Shown piece after piece: positions 25,719-33,218 of a stretch of 34,224 nt of DNA. Position numbers and translations under genes: made by a program. A model generated the notes under the pieces. It was not told the DNA's origin, did no database searches, and was given only the letters and a program-made list of their open reading frames with translations. The stretch is from Owenweeksia sp. (GTDB lineage: Bacteria > Bacteroidota > Bacteroidia > Flavobacteriales > Schleiferiaceae). The stretch covers positions 1 through 34,224 of the forward strand of contig JANQHO010000016.1 of the NCBI GenBank assembly GCA_028277105.1, written 5' to 3'. Every line of letters begins with the position of its first letter. Position 1 is the stretch's first letter.

Positions 25719-26678
25719 TTATACAGTTATGATCACTTTTCCCGGGGCATGTCCTCCTTCCAGGTAGGCCATAGCTTCGGCTGTTTTTTCCAAAGGATAT
25801 TTCCGGTCGATGATCGGTTGCAGCTTGCCTTCTTCGATCAGTTGCTTGAGGAAAAGCAAGTCTTCCCGGGTAGTTTTAGCCGACATATAAGCCACTTTAG
25901 AATGTTGGGTTTTACCTCTTAAACCCACGGCTATGAGGTGGGGTACACTCTGGTAACCTACAATTACACCCAGACCTCCGGGCTTTAACAAGCGCTTACA
26001 GGTTTTTACGGAAAGATTACCCACGTTATCCACCACCAGATCATAGGTTTGGCCGTTTTGAGTTACTTTTTCTTTGGTGTAATCAATTACCCGGTTGGCT
26101 CCCAGTGAACGTACCAGATCCAAATTTCTACCACTGCAAACTCCTGTTACCTGGGCGCCCAAAGCTTTGGCTATTTGTACGGCAAAGGTACCTACACCAC
26201 CGGAGGCCCCGTTGATCAAAACTTCTTGTCCGGCTTTGAGTTGACCATCATCCCTTAAACTTTGCAAAGCGGTGATCCCGGCAATGGGCAGGCAGGCGGC
26301 TTCTTCCAAAGTGCAATTATTAGGTTTGGAGATGGTTTTATTTGCAGAAGCACATACATATTCGGCCAGGCTGCCAAAATCGCTTTCGGCCCATACTTCG
26401 TCACCGGATTTAAATTCTTTCACCGCAGAGCCAACCGCTTCTACATAACCGGCCACGTCATTACCCAGTATCCTGATCTTGTTTTTAGGTTTGAACAGGC
26501 CCGAAGCAGATAAGCGCATAAACCATGGCTTACCGCGCATGAAGTGCCATTCGTAAGGATTAATGGAAACGGCTTTTACTTTGATCAATACTTCATTTTC
26601 TTTGGGGATAGGTTTTTCTATTTCCTTTAGTTGGAGTACTTCAGGGCCTCCGTACTTTTCGTAAACAATAGCTTTCAT
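25719..26678 (-). CDS. MDR-family NAD(P)-dependent alcohol dehydrogenase / quinone oxidoreductase
   Basis: 319 residues. The GroES-like N-terminus begins MKAIVYEKYGGPEVLQLKEIE and contains ILGNDVAGYVEAVG. The Rossmann domain has GASGGVGTFAVQIAKALGAQVTGVCS, followed by LVRSLGANRVIDY, and the C-terminus has PLEKTAEAMAYLEGGHAPGKVIITV. The structural zinc cysteines and the catalytic-zinc Cys of classical alcohol dehydrogenases are not seen, which places it with zinc-independent quinone oxidoreductase-like enzymes reducing quinones, enones or other carbonyls. No functional partners nearby; the substrate is unknown. Confidence 0.92.
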   Translation of the reverse strand: MKAIVYEKYGGPEVLQLKEIEKPIPKENEVLIKVKAVSINPYEWHFMRGKPWFMRLSASGLFKPKNKIRILGNDVAGYVEAVGSAVKEFKSGDEVWAESDFGSLAEYVCASANKTISKPNNCTLEEAACLPIAGITALQSLRDDGQLKAGQEVLINGASGGVGTFAVQIAKALGAQVTGVCSGRNLDLVRSLGANRVIDYTKEKVTQNGQTYDLVVDNVGNLSVKTCKRLLKPGGLGVIVGYQSVPHLIAVGLRGKTQHSKVAYMSAKTTREDLLFLKQLIEEGKLQPIIDRKYPLEKTAEAMAYLEGGHAPGKVIITV

Positions 26679-26734
26679 CTTTATTGGGTTATGTTTATTG
26701 GTTTTGACTTTAGCTTAGTTATTAATCAGGTTTT

Positions 26735-26948
26735 TTAATCCGGTAATTCTTCACAATAAAAACCACTGCTCCTGATTTGTTATATCAGCTCTTTTTCATC
26801 CAAATTATCCACAGCCTCTATTCTCATTACATTGTCGATATCATCCGTATCTACCGACCAATGGGTAACGGAAGGAAGGCTGTTTAAAAAAGGCTTTATG
26901 GCTTTAACCTTTTGTTTTGATATCTGTTCTGAGGATCAGTAATTTCAT
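26735..26948 (-). pseudogene. Broken HMA-like small protein gene (one frameshift, one nonsense codon)
   Basis: From ATG at 26948 the frame reads MKLLILRTDIKTK and hits a stop, but after skipping one base in the AAAAG run near 26909-26913 it continues VKAIKPFLNSLPSVTHWSVD, then TDDIDNVMRIEAVDNLDEKELI, an in-frame TAA at 26780-26782, and then QIRSSGFYCEELPD and a final stop. The repaired product would be 70 residues, similar to the small HMA/ferredoxin-like proteins of Bacteroidota that lack the CxxC metal site. It starts 5 nt after the XRE gene stop, so it was the third gene of that operon. Two independent lesions argue against programmed recoding. Confidence 0.82.
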
Positions 26949-26953
26949 GAGCT

Positions 26954-27181
26954 TTACTTTTTGGTATCTTCAGGATTATAAGTGAATACTTCTTCCAGGG
27001 GTAAACTGAAAACCTGGGCAATGCGAAAGGCCAATTCCAGGGTAGGGGAATACTTGCCGTTTTCAATAGCTGCAATGGTTTGCCGTGTTACCCCCACTTT
27101 GTCGGCCAATTGTTGTTGGGTCATCTCATCTTGATTAAAACGCAGTTTGCGGATGTCATTATTAATAGGAGTTTTTGCCAT
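26954..27181 (-). CDS. Small XRE-family transcriptional regulator
   Basis: 75 residues, essentially one helix-turn-helix: NQDEMTQQQLADKVGVTRQTIAAIENGKYSPTLELAFRIAQVFSLPLEEVF (residues about 16-66). This matches the short YgzD-like repressors commonly paired with a small membrane protein. It begins 1 nt after the stop of the upstream membrane protein gene, so the two are certainly co-transcribed. It probably represses its own operon through the phased repeats at 27664-27721. Those sites are seen in the sequence; that this protein binds them is inferred. Confidence 0.92.
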   Translation of the reverse strand: MAKTPINNDIRKLRFNQDEMTQQQLADKVGVTRQTIAAIENGKYSPTLELAFRIAQVFSLPLEEVFTYNPEDTKK

Positions 27182-27182
27182 C

Positions 27183-27629
27183 TTAAATTCCTTTCCGGTA
27201 ATAATAAAGCTGGGAAAAACCGTCTGCCATTTCAGAGATGAAACCAGAAAGTATAATAATGATAAACATCCAATAAGGTGCTATACCTAATGCAAGGGAA
27301 CCCATAGCTACGAAAAAACCCAGTATAAATATCCAGTGCGAATTCCGCATGGCTTTCAGTTCGATCAGCTTGTCCCGTTCATCGGAAAAGGAAGGCTCTT
27401 CTTCCCGGGTGGCAATGCGATTGGCAATGGTAAACAGTATCATAATTACGATCCTGCTTACAATGGATACGGGAATTAAAATGAGGATGGTTTTACCCCA
27501 AAAGCGGAAATTGGTAGGGGTGGTAGTTATCTCAGCAGGGTAGTTTTGATAAATATAAAACCAATAAGCTGCCAGCACTAAAAGAGAGCTTATCATAGAT
27601 ATAATGATCTTTTTTTCCTGGTAAGGCAT
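27183..27629 (-). CDS. Membrane protein, DUF2178-like, partner of an XRE regulator
   Basis: 148 residues from ATG at 27629. A start at 27710 would add 27 residues encoded by the operator region and is rejected. Four membrane helices are at about 8-27, 47-69, 95-113 and 119-137. The cytoplasmic loop before helix 3 has SDERDKLIELKAMR, a motif typical of DUF2178-like proteins found with short XRE regulators. These pairs are usually of unknown role; the membrane protein may sense the signal that releases the repressor. First gene of the operon membrane protein - XRE - HMA-like pseudogene. Confidence 0.82.
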   Translation of the reverse strand: MPYQEKKIIISMISSLLVLAAYWFYIYQNYPAEITTTPTNFRFWGKTILILIPVSIVSRIVIMILFTIANRIATREEEPSFSDERDKLIELKAMRNSHWIFILGFFVAMGSLALGIAPYWMFIIIILSGFISEMADGFSQLYYYRKGI

Positions 27630-27663
27630 GGTCCTTTCTTTTTTTATTAAGAAAATGTTATTT

Positions 27664-27721
27664 GTTAAAAATATTTTACGCAAAGTTAAAAATACTTTAC
27701 ATAATGACAAAAATGTTTAAC
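27664..27721. promoter_or_regulatory. Three 16-bp repeats phased at 21 bp over the XRE operon promoter
   Basis: GTTAAAAATATTTTAC (27664-27679), GTTAAAAATACTTTAC (27685-27700) and GACAAAAATGTTTAAC (27706-27721) start exactly 21 bp apart, two helical turns. The first two differ at one base; the third shares 12 of 16. Each is a rough palindrome. They overlap both promoter boxes listed separately, as expected of an autorepressor operator array. Confidence 0.65.
27681..27713 (-). promoter_or_regulatory. Promoter of the membrane protein / XRE operon
   Basis: On the minus strand TTTTTG (27708-27713) is followed after 19 nt by TAACTTTG (27681-27688), a near-ideal Bacteroidota TTG-N19-TAnnTTTG promoter. 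The ATG at 27629 is 51 nt further on. Confidence 0.7.
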
Positions 27722-27953
27722 ATGAAACTGAAATTCTAACTAATAGGTGAGTTTAGAAAAAAAGCAAAATCATTTAGGGCATTGACCAGGCTGCCTTTAA
27801 GTCCAGATGAGTTTACTGTACCCGGGTATTGGAGTTTTTTACACCACGGGATTTTGGCCTGTTGACTTGGAGTAAAAAAGGTTGAAATGAAGATAACTGT
27901 CAAAAGCCATCTGTTTATGCGGTACGCAGAAAAAAAGAAAAAGGCTTATAGCT

Positions 27954-29831
27954 TTAGTTACTTCTAATAAACTTGACTATTGCCTTGCATTTTACTTTTT
28001 TAGCTGTCTGCAGTACGGTGCGGCCACCATAATTTGTAATATCTATATCTGCTTTGTGTTTCCAAAGTAACTCAAAGCTTTCAGGTTTACAATTTTCAGC
28101 AGCGTGGTGTATAGCGGTGTATCCCGAATTATTTTGAGCATTAATGTCGGCTCCATGCTTCAACAATAACTCAATTATTGTTGTGTGACCATACCAGGCT
28201 GCCCAGTTTAATGGCCTTCTGCCATTCCGGTTTTTTCGCGTATCCAGGGCATTTATATCTGCACCCTCCTGTATAGCTTTTTTTAAAGTCTTAACATCTC
28301 CGCCAATACATGCATCCCACAGAGAGATCTGTTCCGGGCTGTTGGGCTCGGGAAAGATAACATCAGGCAGATTTACTTCCCGGGGTACGGTCGTTTTCTT
28401 ACCTAGTAAAAAGCTTTCTAACAGATCATATACAGGAGGCCAGTGTTCAAAAAGGTCATACAGAGCATCATGTGTACCTCCTAACACTTTGATCAGATGC
28501 CCGTTCTGCAGAGAAGCAGCTATCTCCTCTGCGTTTTCCAATGGGGTCGACAAATCCCATGTTCCATGAATTAGTAATATTGGAATATCAGTCTTGACAT
28601 TTTTCCGGAAGGTGTCTCCTATATATTTATAAGGCCATATTCCTTCCCGGTAGGTATACACAAAGTTGATATCTCCAAGCAATACCTGTGCCGGGTCGTT
28701 TAAAATTTTCAGTCGCCTTTCGTGACTTATGCCAGAGGCGAAATCCATCATATTGCTCATGGCATTGGGGGCATTAACGGTTCGCATGGCCAAGTTAACC
28801 TGTGCCGGAAAAGAGAAATCCCCTTTGTACATGGCCAGGATTAAGTCGGGCCAGGTCATAGGGTCATACCTTTTACCTGCCCTGTAGGTGGCACATGTTT
28901 GTATTACGAGTTTGTTTACGGCAACCTCCACTTCTTTATTTTCATGCAACACGCTTACCCTTGCCGGTTTTTCTTCCACTTTTTTAAGAACAGATCGAAG
29001 GGCTTCTATCAAACCTTCTTCAGGAATCAGGTTTTTGTAATATTCTGATTGTTCGGTATAAGAGGCAATTCTCTGCAAAGCATTCAGCGTTTCCCCGGGT
29101 ATATCCCAGGTATGATCCGGGCCTTCTATACCGTAAAAAATTGCCCGGTAAACTGCTTCCGGGAATTTGCGTAGGTAATGAAGGCCTAAATGGGAGCCGT
29201 AACTACCTCCGATAAGAATGATTTTATCATAGCCCAGGGCTTTCCGGAGATCGTCCAGGTCACGGGCACTCTCATCAGTATTATAGGCAGAGAGATCTAC
29301 CCCTTTTTTTAGCCAGTAATCCCTGCATTCTACGGCAACCAATCTCATGGCAGTTTTTCGGGTTTCAGTGGTTAAAGGCTCATTGAGCGGTATTGTTCTT
29401 TTGCCTTTGCAACTCAAGTTGGGGGTAGACTCACCAGCCCCTCTTTGGTCAAATAAAATCACATCGCAGAATTGACGATAGAACAAAACCTCCTGAAACC
29501 GTTCTTCAAAGGGAAAGGTATTTATCCAGGAACCTCCGGGGCCTCCTGCCAGCAAGAAGATAGCCGCACCCGGGCTTTTTGAAGTTGACTTTACCCGCTG
29601 ATAAGCAATAGATATGTTGCGCTTATTGCCTGAAGTACGGTTCTCAGGTACTTCTAATGTACCCGACTCTACTTTCAACTTCTGACCATTTTCCGAGGTA
29701 ACCGTGGTTAGTTTGCTTCTGAGTTTAGCTTTTTGGGCGTATACCTGGCTGGTACATAATAAAACTCCTACAATAACAAGATTGAGCAAATTCTTGTAGC
29801 TGGGAGATTTGCCCTGACTTCTTACTCTCAT
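27954..29831 (-). CDS. Secreted alpha/beta hydrolase fused to C-terminal ankyrin repeats
   Basis: 625 residues. The signal sequence spans about 12-32 (NLLNLVIVGVLLCTSQVYAQ). The hydrolase domain is residues 50-480: oxyanion loop LAGGPGGS near 94-101, FDQRGAGES near 127-135, nucleophile S210 in GGSYGSH, Asp426 in HGTWDLSTP and His454 in GGTHDALYD. This is the TAP/prolyl-aminopeptidase-like branch, so peptide or ester hydrolysis is likely. Three ankyrin repeats follow at about 503-535, 538-568 and 570-602, with a fourth partial one. Ankyrins on an exported hydrolase are unusual and could bind a protein partner or substrate. Monocistronic by position. Confidence 0.9.
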   Translation of the reverse strand: MRVRSQGKSPSYKNLLNLVIVGVLLCTSQVYAQKAKLRSKLTTVTSENGQKLKVESGTLEVPENRTSGNKRNISIAYQRVKSTSKSPGAAIFLLAGGPGGSWINTFPFEERFQEVLFYRQFCDVILFDQRGAGESTPNLSCKGKRTIPLNEPLTTETRKTAMRLVAVECRDYWLKKGVDLSAYNTDESARDLDDLRKALGYDKIILIGGSYGSHLGLHYLRKFPEAVYRAIFYGIEGPDHTWDIPGETLNALQRIASYTEQSEYYKNLIPEEGLIEALRSVLKKVEEKPARVSVLHENKEVEVAVNKLVIQTCATYRAGKRYDPMTWPDLILAMYKGDFSFPAQVNLAMRTVNAPNAMSNMMDFASGISHERRLKILNDPAQVLLGDINFVYTYREGIWPYKYIGDTFRKNVKTDIPILLIHGTWDLSTPLENAEEIAASLQNGHLIKVLGGTHDALYDLFEHWPPVYDLLESFLLGKKTTVPREVNLPDVIFPEPNSPEQISLWDACIGGDVKTLKKAIQEGADINALDTRKNRNGRRPLNWAAWYGHTTIIELLLKHGADINAQNNSGYTAIHHAAENCKPESFELLWKHKADIDITNYGGRTVLQTAKKVKCKAIVKFIRSN

Positions 29832-29853
29832 GCTGAATAATTTTGTGCTGATG

Positions 29854-29886
29854 AAAAAACAAACCTATAGCAGATATCGGTTTTTT
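29854..29886 (-). terminator. Candidate terminator between the membrane-XRE operon and the hydrolase gene
   Basis: On the minus strand AAAAAACC, a short imperfect stem-loop around ATATCTGCTATA, then GGTTTG and six T. It has A and T tracts on both sides, so it could work on either strand. It overlaps TAGGTTTG (29860-29867), which also resembles a -7 box for the hydrolase, so one of the two readings may be wrong. Confidence 0.4.
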
Positions 29887-29939
29887 CTTCTGCCTGAGCA
29901 CTGACACTTTAATGACATTTCTACGCCACGGTAGCAGTT

Positions 29940-30539
29940 TTACCGGAAAACTACAGGAATGTAAGAAAGAAAGCCTGGCCGGGAAGATTTTACCCGTAAG
30001 ACGACAAATGTGATGAAAGAAAGATTGATCACAGCTAATATGAGATAGGTGAGCAGAAGAACAGGATATTTTCCTACGGCTACCTCTCCAACCAGAAACG
30101 GACTGACCAATACTAACGGAATGGATACAGTGGCCCACAGAACGTGAAAACTCAGGATCTTTTTACCTATCCAGTCGTTTTTTTCCGACCAGTTATTTCT
30201 TTTCCAGAATATTATAAGAAATACAGTGTAGACAAAAGGCAGAATAAAAACGGTAATATGACTCAGAAAAAAGATGTTCAGCTTTATTTTTTCATCGGTG
30301 GCAGGTTTAGAGCTACCCTCCAATTCTTCAACAGATATATCCAGGGCTTTCAGTATAGTCCTTAACGTATAGGGGCGTGGTTGCACCTGCCCTTTTTCAA
30401 TTCTCTGAATAGTTCTGATCGAAATTCCGGAGGCTTCGGAAAGTTCTTCTTGAGACATTTTTTGTTCCAATCGACATTTGAGTATTATATCTCCCGGTGT
30501 CACATCGTGTGATTTTAAATAAGTGGTATTATCATTCAA
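29940..30539 (-). CDS. Membrane-anchored XRE-family regulator
   Basis: 199 residues. The N-terminal helix-turn-helix spans 15-73 (LEQKMSQEELSEASGISIRT, then IQRIEKGQVQPRPYTLRTI). It is followed by three membrane helices at about 88-111, 130-150 and 158-182. Fusing a DNA-binding domain to an integral membrane domain suggests one-component sensing of an envelope or lipid signal, though the ligand is unknown. It begins 22 nt after the DUF2834 gene, so it is probably the last gene of the sanA-like operon. A perfect 8-bp-arm palindrome just before its start may be its operator. Confidence 0.88.
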   Translation of the reverse strand: MNDNTTYLKSHDVTPGDIILKCRLEQKMSQEELSEASGISIRTIQRIEKGQVQPRPYTLRTILKALDISVEELEGSSKPATDEKIKLNIFFLSHITVFILPFVYTVFLIIFWKRNNWSEKNDWIGKKILSFHVLWATVSIPLVLVSPFLVGEVAVGKYPVLLLTYLILAVINLSFITFVVLRVKSSRPGFLSYIPVVFR

Positions 30540-30545
30540 TTTAAA

Positions 30546-30566
30546 TATAACTCTATTCGAGTTATA
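30546..30566. promoter_or_regulatory. Perfect palindrome before the membrane-XRE gene
   Basis: TATAACTC-TATTC-GAGTTATA, two perfect 8-bp arms with a 5-nt spacer, 7 nt upstream of the XRE start codon and covering the stop codon of the DUF2834 gene. It is a good size for a dimeric helix-turn-helix protein. Whether it is an operator for an internal promoter or an RNA hairpin is open. Confidence 0.55.
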
Positions 30567-30888
30567 ATTGACCTTGGTTTGATTTCACTTCCCGGGCATA
30601 CAAAAAGGCAGGCAGGGCCAGAGATACCCCTACCGTGAGGTTGAAAATGATATAGAGCCAGAGGTTTTTCATTTTCAGCCTTTGGCCTTCGGTGAAAACC
30701 AGAGTGAGCACTGCCAGAGTGGAAACGATTACGTCCCAGGCAAAAAAGGAGGCTATGGGGTTGGCGAACATTTGCTCTAGAAAAAGGGAAAGGTTTAAGC
30801 CGTGTTCCCTCAAAAACTGAATAAAAGGGAGATAGGGAATGATTGTTCCTGCAATGGCAAGAAAAAGGTAAAGGTATTTGAGTTTCAT
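30562..30888 (-). CDS. DUF2834 membrane protein
   Basis: 108 residues with three membrane helices: about 4-21, 45-66 and 78-97. The central IASFFAWDVIVSTLAVLTLVF and the following KNLWLYIIFNLTVGVSLALP AFLY are characteristic of DUF2834, a small family of unknown function. Its start codon overlaps the SanA-like gene by 4 nt (ATGA), so the genes are translated together. It is followed 22 nt later by the membrane-anchored XRE gene. Confidence 0.85.
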   Translation of the reverse strand: MKLKYLYLFLAIAGTIIPYLPFIQFLREHGLNLSLFLEQMFANPIASFFAWDVIVSTLAVLTLVFTEGQRLKMKNLWLYIIFNLTVGVSLALPAFLYAREVKSNQGQL

Positions 30889-31517
30889 GGTATGTTAATG
30901 GTTTCTCCGTAAAATTTGGGGCGGGTACGCAGTAAAAAAAGATCGAGTACCGCTTTAGCGCGTGCAAACTTTTCGCGCAGTTGGGTTTTGAAGCCGTAAT
31001 GATGGTTCACATCCCTGGCGTTATATCCTATGGCTTCTACTCCTTTGTACCGGGCTATAAATACCGCCCTTTCATTGTGAAACTGTTGGGAAACCACAAT
31101 AATGTCGTCTTCCAGGAATACTTTTTTGCAGCGTTCCACCGAATCCAGAGTACGAAAACCGGCATAGTCAATAAATATCTTATCACCCGGCACACCCTGG
31201 GCAATGAGGTCTTTCTTCATAGCTGTGGGCTCGTCATAATGCTTAGTGGAATTGTCGCCTGAAACGAGAATGTACTTCACTTTACCTGCCTTGTAAAGTT
31301 CAACAGCTGCTTTTATACGGTATTGATAGTAGAGATTGAGATGGCCATTGGTAAGTTTTTTAGAGGTGCCCAACACCAGGGCCAGTTTTTTGGGAGGCAC
31401 TTTTTCCAGATCGTTATAACACCGTTCAGAACTACGGCCTACCAGCCAGCTGGAATACAACAGGAATATGGTAACCAGCAGGGAAAATGCCAAGATTAAA
31501 GCTGTGAGACGTTTCAT
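30885..31517 (-). CDS. sanA: SanA/DUF218-family envelope protein
   Basis: 210 residues. One N-terminal membrane helix (TALILAFSLLVTIFLLYSSWL, about 4-24), then the DUF218 domain: LALVLGTSKKLTNG, YYQYRIKAAVELYKAGKV, YILVSGDNSTKHYDEP and IIVVSQQFHNERAVFIAR. E. coli SanA affects envelope permeability to vancomycin; the biochemical activity is not settled. Full length for the SanA branch. It is first in an operon with DUF2834 and the membrane XRE regulator, which suggests a shared envelope-related job. Confidence 0.9.
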   Translation of the reverse strand: MKRLTALILAFSLLVTIFLLYSSWLVGRSSERCYNDLEKVPPKKLALVLGTSKKLTNGHLNLYYQYRIKAAVELYKAGKVKYILVSGDNSTKHYDEPTAMKKDLIAQGVPGDKIFIDYAGFRTLDSVERCKKVFLEDDIIVVSQQFHNERAVFIARYKGVEAIGYNARDVNHHYGFKTQLREKFARAKAVLDLFLLRTRPKFYGETINIP

Positions 31518-31615
31518 TTGAATGTCAAAAGAGGTATAACGGTAAATATTTTGCTAACGTATTACATCAGAAGCGGTGATTCTAAGCAACTCTAAAATTT
31601 CTTTATGGGATACTG

Positions 31616-33091
31616 TTATTCCCCGTTTACATGTTTGTTGTAGAATTTCCAGACTTCTCCGGCTACCTGCCTGCCTAGCTCCAGCCCGGCTACGTTGTCG
31701 GCCTGTATATGATAACCTCCTAAAACCCTCGAAAAACCTGCCATATTAGCGGTTTCGGTAAAAGTGGGAAATTCCAGGGTTACTGTATCTCCTAAATTAT
31801 AAGGCTCGGTTAGTGCCCCGGCTACCAACTGTACAGACTCACCAAATTCATCACTGCCGGTCCATAATTTCAAAGCCTCTCCGCAAGCTCCGCTCACACA
31901 ACTATGTCCTGAAACATAGCTTGGAAAGGGCGGACAAAGGAAAGTTTCCGGTGAATAGGGCCTCCACTGTTTTCCTTTTATTTTTTTCATTCCTTCTCCT
32001 TCCCCCCCCCAGGCTTCTATAATTTGATCCTGATAATACTGGTGAACCAGGGCATAGGGCCTGGCGTAATCGTAAAACATCTTGGAGTCCCAGGAAGCAA
32101 TAAAAGCATCCATGGCTGTAACCTGATTGTAGAAGTACATTTTTATATCCTGATCAAGGGTATGTTGATCCCTTAAGGACACATCCTGGGCAAATTTTAA
32201 CCAATGTCCGGCCTGTTGTACCGATTGTGGGCCATCTCGCATGAATTCCACCAGAGCTTTTTGCTCGTCTGTCAATTGCGCCTGCAACTCCACTAATTCC
32301 CGCACTTCCTTTTTCAATTGTTCCGAACCGACCATTGGAGGAGGTCCCGGACGAAACTGATCTCCTGACTTTAAAGCAATGGGTTTTACCTTATCCCAAA
32401 ACGGAGTTAAACATCCGGGAGCAAACTTCCCACCTTTTCCATCGGAGAAGTATTTGGGCTGCCAGCGGTTGGGATCGACATTTTCATCCGCTGAATTTAC
32501 CGGTTCGTAACCGGTATAATTAAAATAAGCATGCCCTTTGGACCCTTCTTCTTCACCGTATTGGTTGGAGCCATCATTTCTCCGGGCTTCGATAACAGCT
32601 TTGGCCGCCAGATTCCCGATTCCTTCAGGTGTATTCGGATCAAAAGTTTTATTGGTGGGGTCTAAGCCTAATTCTTGCATAAAGTTGGTAAACAATACTG
32701 TATCAGAGTAATAATATTCATTCATAGCCCGGCAAGCAGCATAACTAATGGCTATTTCTTTATTTCTCAGTGTGTGTTCGTCAGCAGGCCTTCTTTCTAC
32801 TTCTTTCAGATAAACAGGTTTTGCTTTCTCATCATAGCGCGACCAGGCATCAAATACTGCAACAAAGATCAGGGCCAGGTAGCGGGAAGTTACCGTAGGC
32901 CTGGGAGAAAATATTTCGGTATCATTGGCGGTGGCCATTAAGGCTATTTTACCCCATTGGTAGGCGATATTGTCCGCACCAACAGGCTCAGTAACTTCAG
33001 CAGTTTTACCTTCTTTGGGATTATTCTTATTATCACAACTGAAAAAGAACAGGGTAAAGGTCAAGATTAAGAAGAGTCTGGGGATCATCAA
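31616..33091 (-). CDS. Vanadium-dependent haloperoxidase-like lipoprotein (PAP2 fold)
   Basis: 491 residues. The lipoprotein signal is MMIPRLFLILTFTLFFFSC, with Cys at residue 19. All vanadate-site residues of vanadium chloroperoxidase have counterparts at the right spacing: K337 and R344 (KMFYDYAR), S394-G395-H396 (VSGHS), R455 and H461 (RVLGGYH). The protein may therefore oxidise halides with H2O2, or act as an acid phosphatase of the same fold; halide specificity cannot be read from sequence. The two initial Met codons are equivalent candidates. It stands alone, 98 nt upstream of the sanA-like operon; no halogenation pathway is in view. Confidence 0.9.
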   Translation of the reverse strand: MMIPRLFLILTFTLFFFSCDNKNNPKEGKTAEVTEPVGADNIAYQWGKIALMATANDTEIFSPRPTVTSRYLALIFVAVFDAWSRYDEKAKPVYLKEVERRPADEHTLRNKEIAISYAACRAMNEYYYSDTVLFTNFMQELGLDPTNKTFDPNTPEGIGNLAAKAVIEARRNDGSNQYGEEEGSKGHAYFNYTGYEPVNSADENVDPNRWQPKYFSDGKGGKFAPGCLTPFWDKVKPIALKSGDQFRPGPPPMVGSEQLKKEVRELVELQAQLTDEQKALVEFMRDGPQSVQQAGHWLKFAQDVSLRDQHTLDQDIKMYFYNQVTAMDAFIASWDSKMFYDYARPYALVHQYYQDQIIEAWGGEGEGMKKIKGKQWRPYSPETFLCPPFPSYVSGHSCVSGACGEALKLWTGSDEFGESVQLVAGALTEPYNLGDTVTLEFPTFTETANMAGFSRVLGGYHIQADNVAGLELGRQVAGEVWKFYNKHVNGE

Positions 33092-33218
33092 TTATCGGTT
33101 TAGTTTCAAAGAATTAAGCATATAAGAGGTTAGTACATAATGGAATGTACTTCCTTAGGGTGCTAAAAATAATAATTTGAGCCAGGAATTGCTGTATGGG
33201 CCCTGGTAAAGTGCAGAT

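Noticed and set aside
27711..27953. Short open frames in the gap after the XRE operon promoter (for example 23 codons on the minus strand)
   Set aside because: Too short, with no recognisable peptide or conserved motif. Nothing else was seen in this gap.
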